DNA of 8,621 bases from DAOTWP01 sp034435675 (GTDB lineage Bacteria > Chloroflexota > Anaerolineae > Aggregatilineales > Phototrophicaceae): assembly GCA_034435675.1 (NCBI GenBank), contig DAOTWP010000151.1, forward strand, positions 1 through 8,621, given 5' to 3'. Below are positions 6,260 through 8,621 of this stretch, piece by piece (position 1 is the first letter of the stretch; every line of letters starts with the position of its first letter). The notes beneath the pieces were generated by a model that saw only the letters and a program-made list of their open reading frames with translations, did no database searches and was not told the origin of the DNA. Position numbers and translations under genes: made by a program.

Positions 6260-6267
6260 TATACAAT
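6260..6267 (+). promoter_or_regulatory. Probable -10 element for the small acidic protein gene
   Basis: TATACAAT at 6260-6267 contains a good -10 hexamer (TACAAT, 6262-6267) in an otherwise GC-rich context. A start point near 6274 would leave a leader of about 30 bases to the RBS-supported ATG at 6304. No matching -35 is found at normal spacing; TTGCGC at 6234-6239 is too far, so the promoter would be activator-dependent or the call wrong. Confidence 0.4.
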
Positions 6268-6293
6268 AGTATGGTCAACCTGAATTTAGGAGT

Positions 6294-6298
6294 GGAGG
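6294..6298 (+). promoter_or_regulatory. Ribosome binding site deciding the start at 6304
   Basis: GGAGG ends five bases before ATG 6304. The earlier in-frame ATG at 6271 has no such site and would lie at or upstream of the proposed transcription start, so translation most likely begins at 6304 (or at the adjacent ATG 6307). Confidence 0.7.
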
Positions 6299-6303
6299 CT
6301 GTC

Positions 6304-6624
6304 ATGATGGACGAAAACATGACCCCTGAAATCGATACCGAGGAAGAAAGCCCGGAACGCGGCGCATTTGACACCTTCGTGTATCATCAACGCCGCGCGC
6401 TGGAAGAAACCGGCAAGGCGCTGGAATCGCTGCTGCCGGAAGGCTTCAAGGTGCACAGCGCTGAGGCACGTAAGGAATTCACCAAAGGTTTTAAGGCTCT
6501 GGTGGATGCCGCGCTGTCCGAACTGGACAAGGTCAGCCGGCGCGGGCAAGCAGAAACCGACGAAGATGAGGATGATCGTCCTTCGACCACCGGCAAGACC
6601 AAAGTCAAGGTGCAGGTGGACTGA
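6304..6624 (+). CDS. Small acidic helical protein of unknown function
   Basis: I do not recognise this 106-residue protein. It has three parts: an acidic N-terminus (1-19, rich in Glu and Asp); a central segment of about residues 22-79 that looks like two or three amphipathic helices (FDTFVYHQRRALEETGKALE, then HSAEARKEFTKGFKALVDAA); and a charged tail with an acidic run (TDEDEDD, 85-91) followed by a Lys/Val end, GKTKVKVQVD. It has no signal peptide, membrane helix or cysteine, so it is cytosolic. The layout of helices plus charged tails is compatible with a phasin-like, nucleoid-associated or scaffold protein, but that is speculation. The start was set by GGAGG at 6294-6298. It has its own likely -10 element and is followed by a strong hairpin, so it is probably expressed alone. 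Good RBS and codon-like composition make it a real gene. Confidence 0.78.
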   Translation: MMDENMTPEIDTEEESPERGAFDTFVYHQRRALEETGKALESLLPEGFKVHSAEARKEFTKGFKALVDAALSELDKVSRRGQAETDEDEDDRPSTTGKTKVKVQVD

Positions 6625-6675
6625 GCAGTATTCCCCCCCTCGCAGTACAAAGCAGTACGAAATCCTCTTTTCCAG

Positions 6676-6709
6676 CAGCCGGGGTGTCCGCCAATGGGCA
6701 TCCCGGCTG
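6676..6709. terminator. Strong hairpin between convergent genes, probable bidirectional terminator
   Basis: The arms at 6676-6689 and 6696-6709 form a 14-bp stem (two G-U pairs, on the plus-strand RNA) around a GCCAAT loop. It lies 51 bases after the small acidic protein gene and 30 bases after the stop of the minus-strand lipoprotein gene, the usual place for a shared terminator. The T tract is poor on both strands (TGTTGTG on plus; GGAAAAG on minus), so its efficiency is uncertain. Confidence 0.6.
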
Positions 6710-6739
6710 TGTTGTGCAATGCGGCGCCTTATGGTGCGG

Positions 6740-7357
6740 TTATTGCAGTGCCAGCGAGTTCGCTACCCCCAGCGCCAGCGGTTCCAGATCTGCTTTTTCA
6801 CCCGGCGCGCACAGGGCGATAACCGCGCCCCATGCCTGTTGCTCCTCGTCCAGTACGATGAGGAGAATGATCATTTCGGAGTTCTCTGACCGCAAATCAA
6901 CACGGGCGGCATCGTGCCCGTTGATAGTCAAGGCGGCAGACTCCGCAGCGCTGGTGAAGTTGTTATTTGCTATCAGCCCTGCGCTCGCAGCCTGCGCGAC
7001 ACTCAGCGGACCTTCGCCAAAAGGCAAGTCGTCATCGCTTGTGTCCAATATGACGATCTGGATCGCGCGTTCTCCGGGATCAAAGACCTGATCATCCGAA
7101 GCCTCAATAACCGCTTCGCCGCTGTAGACATAGACGAGTCCATCTTCGTCGCGTAAGCCCCAGCCCTCCGGGTAATTGAACGTGACACTGACACCGTTCA
7201 TCTCGCCACTGTAGCTTTCAGCAAGGTTGACGGCGTTCGTGGCGGCGTTTGCGGCGGCGTTTGTCGGCAGCGTGGATTCCGACGAGCCGCTTGCCCCTCC
7301 AGAACCACCACAGCCCACCAGCATCAACAGCAGCGTGAACAGCACAACGAAGCGCAT
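6740..7357 (-). CDS. Secreted lipoprotein with a PsbP/Mog1-like beta domain (tentative)
   Basis: This is a 205-residue membrane-anchored lipoprotein. The start MRFVVLFTLLLMLVGC is a textbook lipoprotein signal with lipobox LVGC and acylated Cys16. A flexible linker rich in Gly, Ser, Ala and Asn (17-45) follows. It contains three near-copies of a TNAA-type tetrapeptide encoded by a 12-bp tandem repeat. The rest (about 46-205) is a compact domain with the pattern VSVTFNYPEGWGL (56-68), a strand ERAIQIVILD (96-105) and a closing IILLIVLDEEQQAWGAVIAL (163-182). This resembles PsbP/Mog1-like lipoprotein folds, whose hallmark is a YPxGW motif near the start, but the match is by eye. Function is unknown. 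The start at 7355-7357 is fixed by AAAGGAG (7364-7370), six bases upstream; an upstream extension in the same frame lacks sense as a leader. Confidence 0.85.
   Translation of the reverse strand: MRFVVLFTLLLMLVGCGGSGGASGSSESTLPTNAAANAATNAVNLAESYSGEMNGVSVTFNYPEGWGLRDEDGLVYVYSGEAVIEASDDQVFDPGERAIQIVILDTSDDDLPFGEGPLSVAQAASAGLIANNNFTSAAESAALTINGHDAARVDLRSENSEMIILLIVLDEEQQAWGAVIALCAPGEKADLEPLALGVANSLALQ
7229..7264 (-). repeat. Three 12-bp tandem repeats in the lipoprotein linker
   Basis: On the plus strand the units are GACGGCGTTCGT (7229-7240), GGCGGCGTTTGC (7241-7252) and GGCGGCGTTTGT (7253-7264). They encode TNAA, ANAA and TNAV in the linker after the lipobox (residues 32-43). The unit length keeps the frame, so copy number could vary without breaking the protein. 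Confidence 0.8.
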
Positions 7358-7363
7358 GTTGTT

Positions 7364-7370
7364 CTCCTTT
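7364..7370 (-). promoter_or_regulatory. Ribosome binding site of the lipoprotein gene
   Basis: Read on the minus strand, AAAGGAG lies six bases before ATG at 7355-7357. It settles the start at the lipoprotein signal peptide rather than any of the upstream in-frame ATGs. Confidence 0.8.
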
Positions 7371-7381
7371 GTCCAGGTTTG

Positions 7382-7424
7382 ACAGGTGGTATAAAAGCCC
7401 CGTTTCAGTATTACACACACCTGT
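7382..7424. promoter_or_regulatory. 7-bp inverted repeat around the lipoprotein promoter, possible operator
   Basis: ACAGGTG at 7382-7388 and its exact complement at 7418-7424 are 29 bases apart. One half falls between the proposed -35 and -10, the other just downstream of the expected start point, which would suit a repressor site. Seven bases is short, so chance is a real possibility. Confidence 0.3.
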
Positions 7425-7436
7425 GGAAAAGCACAA
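7408..7436 (-). promoter_or_regulatory. Candidate promoter for the lipoprotein gene
   Basis: On the minus strand, TTGTGC (7431-7436) and TAATAC (7408-7413) are separated by 17 bases, the ideal spacing for a sigma-70-type promoter. Each hexamer matches consensus only partly. The site lies between the terminator of the upstream gene and the lipoprotein RBS, as expected for an independently transcribed gene. Confidence 0.4.
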
Positions 7437-7457
7437 CGGATGCGCATAGGTTGAATC

Positions 7458-7482
7458 AAAAGGCGCGTGATAGATACGCGCC
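7458..7482 (-). terminator. Intrinsic terminator after the AarF/UbiB-family gene
   Basis: Read on the minus strand, GGCGCGT and ACGCGCC form a perfect 7-bp GC-rich stem (7476-7482 with 7462-7468) around a 7-base loop, followed at once by TTTT (7461-7458) and GATT. It lies 24 bases past the stop codon. It is the clearest terminator in the window and separates this gene from the lipoprotein gene. Confidence 0.82.
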
Positions 7483-7506
7483 TCCATGCGTTCAGTTCAG
7501 TCAGGG

Positions 7507-8621
7507 TCAGCGCCGCAGCCAGCCCCACACGAGCGTCGCGGCACAGATAAAATAGCCCGCGCCTGCCAGTTCCAGGCTGCCGCTGGTATACAGCAAGGTG
7601 GACGTAATCAGTACACTGCCGAAGAAAATCATCCGGTTGGCGCGCCGCCCGTTGGCTTCGATGGCGTCGAGTTTCTTTTTGAGCAGCGTGTTGGGCTTGA
7701 CGGTGAATTTCAGGTCACCGCGTTCAATCTGCTCAATCACTTCATCGGCACGGCGCGTCAGCGGGTTCGCCACGCGGTTGAAGGTGTCGGCAAGCTGCAT
7801 AATTGCCTGCCCGCCGTTGCCGTTCATAATACTCTGCAAAATCTGCCGCCCGGTGCCGCCGCGTCCGTCGAACTGCACGCCGCTGAAGCCGATGCTCTGC
7901 GCGGCAAGCTGCTGCGCGTAGGGCAGCAGTTCGGTCCAGGGATTGTATTCCGGGTCGAGGTGGGTGCACATGCCGCTGAGGATGCCTACCGCGCGCCCCA
8001 GGTAGATGAAGTCCTGCGGCACCTGAAAGGGCATGTCGAACAGCAGGTCGCTGAACTCTGCACCCAGCGCGGCGACCTCGTTGTAATCCACATTCTTGAT
8101 CTCGGTCATGCTCAAGCCCCAGACCTGATCGAACACGGCAATCGTCGCGTCTTCGATGCGTTCCATGTCTGCGCCGGGCAGAATAATGCCGAGATTCTTG
8201 TAGCTTTGCACCAGCGCGCGGGCATCGCGGTTGATGACGGCGGCGAGGGTGTCTACCAGCCCGTCGGTAATCTGCCGGGTGAGCGTGCCGGTCATGCCAA
8301 AGTCAATGAAGATCAGATAAAACGGACGCCCCTGCTTGCCAAAGTCGCGCTGTGGGTCCTTGCCGTCTTCGATCGGCAGGGGGTAAATGAACAGGTTGCC
8401 GGGGTGCGGGTCGGCATGGAAGAAGCGCTTCTCAAAAATCTGCTCCAGATAGGTGTCCATCAGCCGCCGGGCAACCGTTTTGCGGTTGATGCCGGCAGCA
8501 TCCAGCGCTTCAAAATCGGTCAGCTTGATGGTCGTGACATCTTCCAGCGTCAGCACACAGTCGGTGGAATGTTCGGTGTAGACTGTCGGGACATAGACGC
8601 CCATATCGTTTTTGAACATCT
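7507..8621 (-). CDS. AarF/UbiB (ABC1) family kinase-like protein, C-terminal part (partial)
   Basis: This is the last 370 complete codons of an atypical protein-kinase-like protein of the ABC1/AarF/UbiB family, associated with isoprenoid quinone synthesis and membrane lipid homeostasis. The N-terminal lobe lies past the window edge, so the methionine at 8619 is internal. Counting from it, the catalytic loop FFHADPHPGN is at 66-75 and the metal-binding IDFGMTG at 105-111, both intact. The segment between them, about 30 residues with IEDGKDPQRDFGKQGRPF, looks longer than the usual 15 or so. The upstream VPTVY...CVLTLE stretch (11-26) is also family-typical. The C-terminus has a membrane hairpin: helices at about 328-346 and 350-368, ending WLRR. 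The gene ends at TGA 7507-7509 and has its own terminator. A symbol is withheld because UbiB, AarF and other paralogues cannot be separated here. Confidence 0.93.
   Translation of the reverse strand, partial: MFKNDMGVYVPTVYTEHSTDCVLTLEDVTTIKLTDFEALDAAGINRKTVARRLMDTYLEQIFEKRFFHADPHPGNLFIYPLPIEDGKDPQRDFGKQGRPFYLIFIDFGMTGTLTRQITDGLVDTLAAVINRDARALVQSYKNLGIILPGADMERIEDATIAVFDQVWGLSMTEIKNVDYNEVAALGAEFSDLLFDMPFQVPQDFIYLGRAVGILSGMCTHLDPEYNPWTELLPYAQQLAAQSIGFSGVQFDGRGGTGRQILQSIMNGNGGQAIMQLADTFNRVANPLTRRADEVIEQIERGDLKFTVKPNTLLKKKLDAIEANGRRANRMIFFGSVLITSTLLYTSGSLELAGAGYFICAATLVWGWLRR

Noticed and set aside
6271..6303. Earlier ATG (6271) for the small acidic protein
   Set aside because: It has no RBS and sits at the expected transcription start, whereas GGAGG is ideally placed for 6304.
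6625..6657. Three GCAGTA copies plus a run of seven C
   Set aside because: The hexamers are short and irregularly spaced just past a stop codon. I found no structure or partner to support a function.
7358..7528. N-terminal extension of the lipoprotein gene to an ATG at 7526-7528
   Set aside because: It would run through the upstream terminator and candidate promoter and bury the lipoprotein signal peptide. AAAGGAG supports the start at 7357.
1..8621. CRISPR array, defence system, prophage, integron or toxin-antitoxin pair
   Set aside because: There are no regularly spaced repeats, no nuclease/helicase clusters other than exonuclease VII, and no recombinase or phage proteins. All main genes are chromosomal housekeeping or accessory families.

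Overview
This is a GC-rich stretch of bacterial chromosome holding nine genes: seven complete and two cut by the window edges. There is also one very short ORF that looks like the remains of a secreted-protein gene. The gene mix fits a Chloroflexota (Anaerolineae-like) genome: a cytosolic S9 acyl-peptidase, an AarF/UbiB kinase-like protein with a two-helix tail, a TPM-domain protein with added zinc-ribbon cysteines, a short Gly/Ala/Asn-rich lipoprotein, and a small acidic protein ending in a Lys/Val tail. That taxonomic call is inference from gene style, not a search result.

Layout. Positions 1-483 (+) hold the end of xseA and all of xseB, the two subunits of exonuclease VII, in overlapping translationally linked order. 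Positions 484-841 hold no convincing full gene: a 43-codon signal-peptide-like stub, two small hairpins and a cluster of TTGGGAT repeats. Positions 842-2871 (-) hold a TPM-domain membrane protein followed by a classical short-chain dehydrogenase. Positions 2872-3221 are a divergent intergenic region dominated by a nested inverted repeat with a perfect 24-bp palindrome near its centre. Positions 3222-6169 (+) hold a D-2-hydroxyacid dehydrogenase and an S9-family peptidase, and 6304-6624 (+) a small acidic protein with its own likely promoter. A strong hairpin at 6676-6709 separates these from the minus-strand pair at the right: a lipoprotein (6740-7357) and the C-terminal part of an AarF/UbiB-family protein (7507-8621), which has a clear intrinsic terminator after it.

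How the genes relate. Only xseA/xseB form an obviously functional unit. The others look like ordinary housekeeping or accessory metabolism: two NAD(P)-dependent oxidoreductases, a peptidase, an envelope protein and a lipoprotein. Spacings of about 110-150 bp and local terminators suggest mostly independent transcription. I see no CRISPR array, tRNA, rRNA, transposase, phage gene, toxin-antitoxin pair or recognisable defence system. The most notable non-coding signal is the nested inverted repeat at 2918-3083. I do not see a new multi-gene system here.
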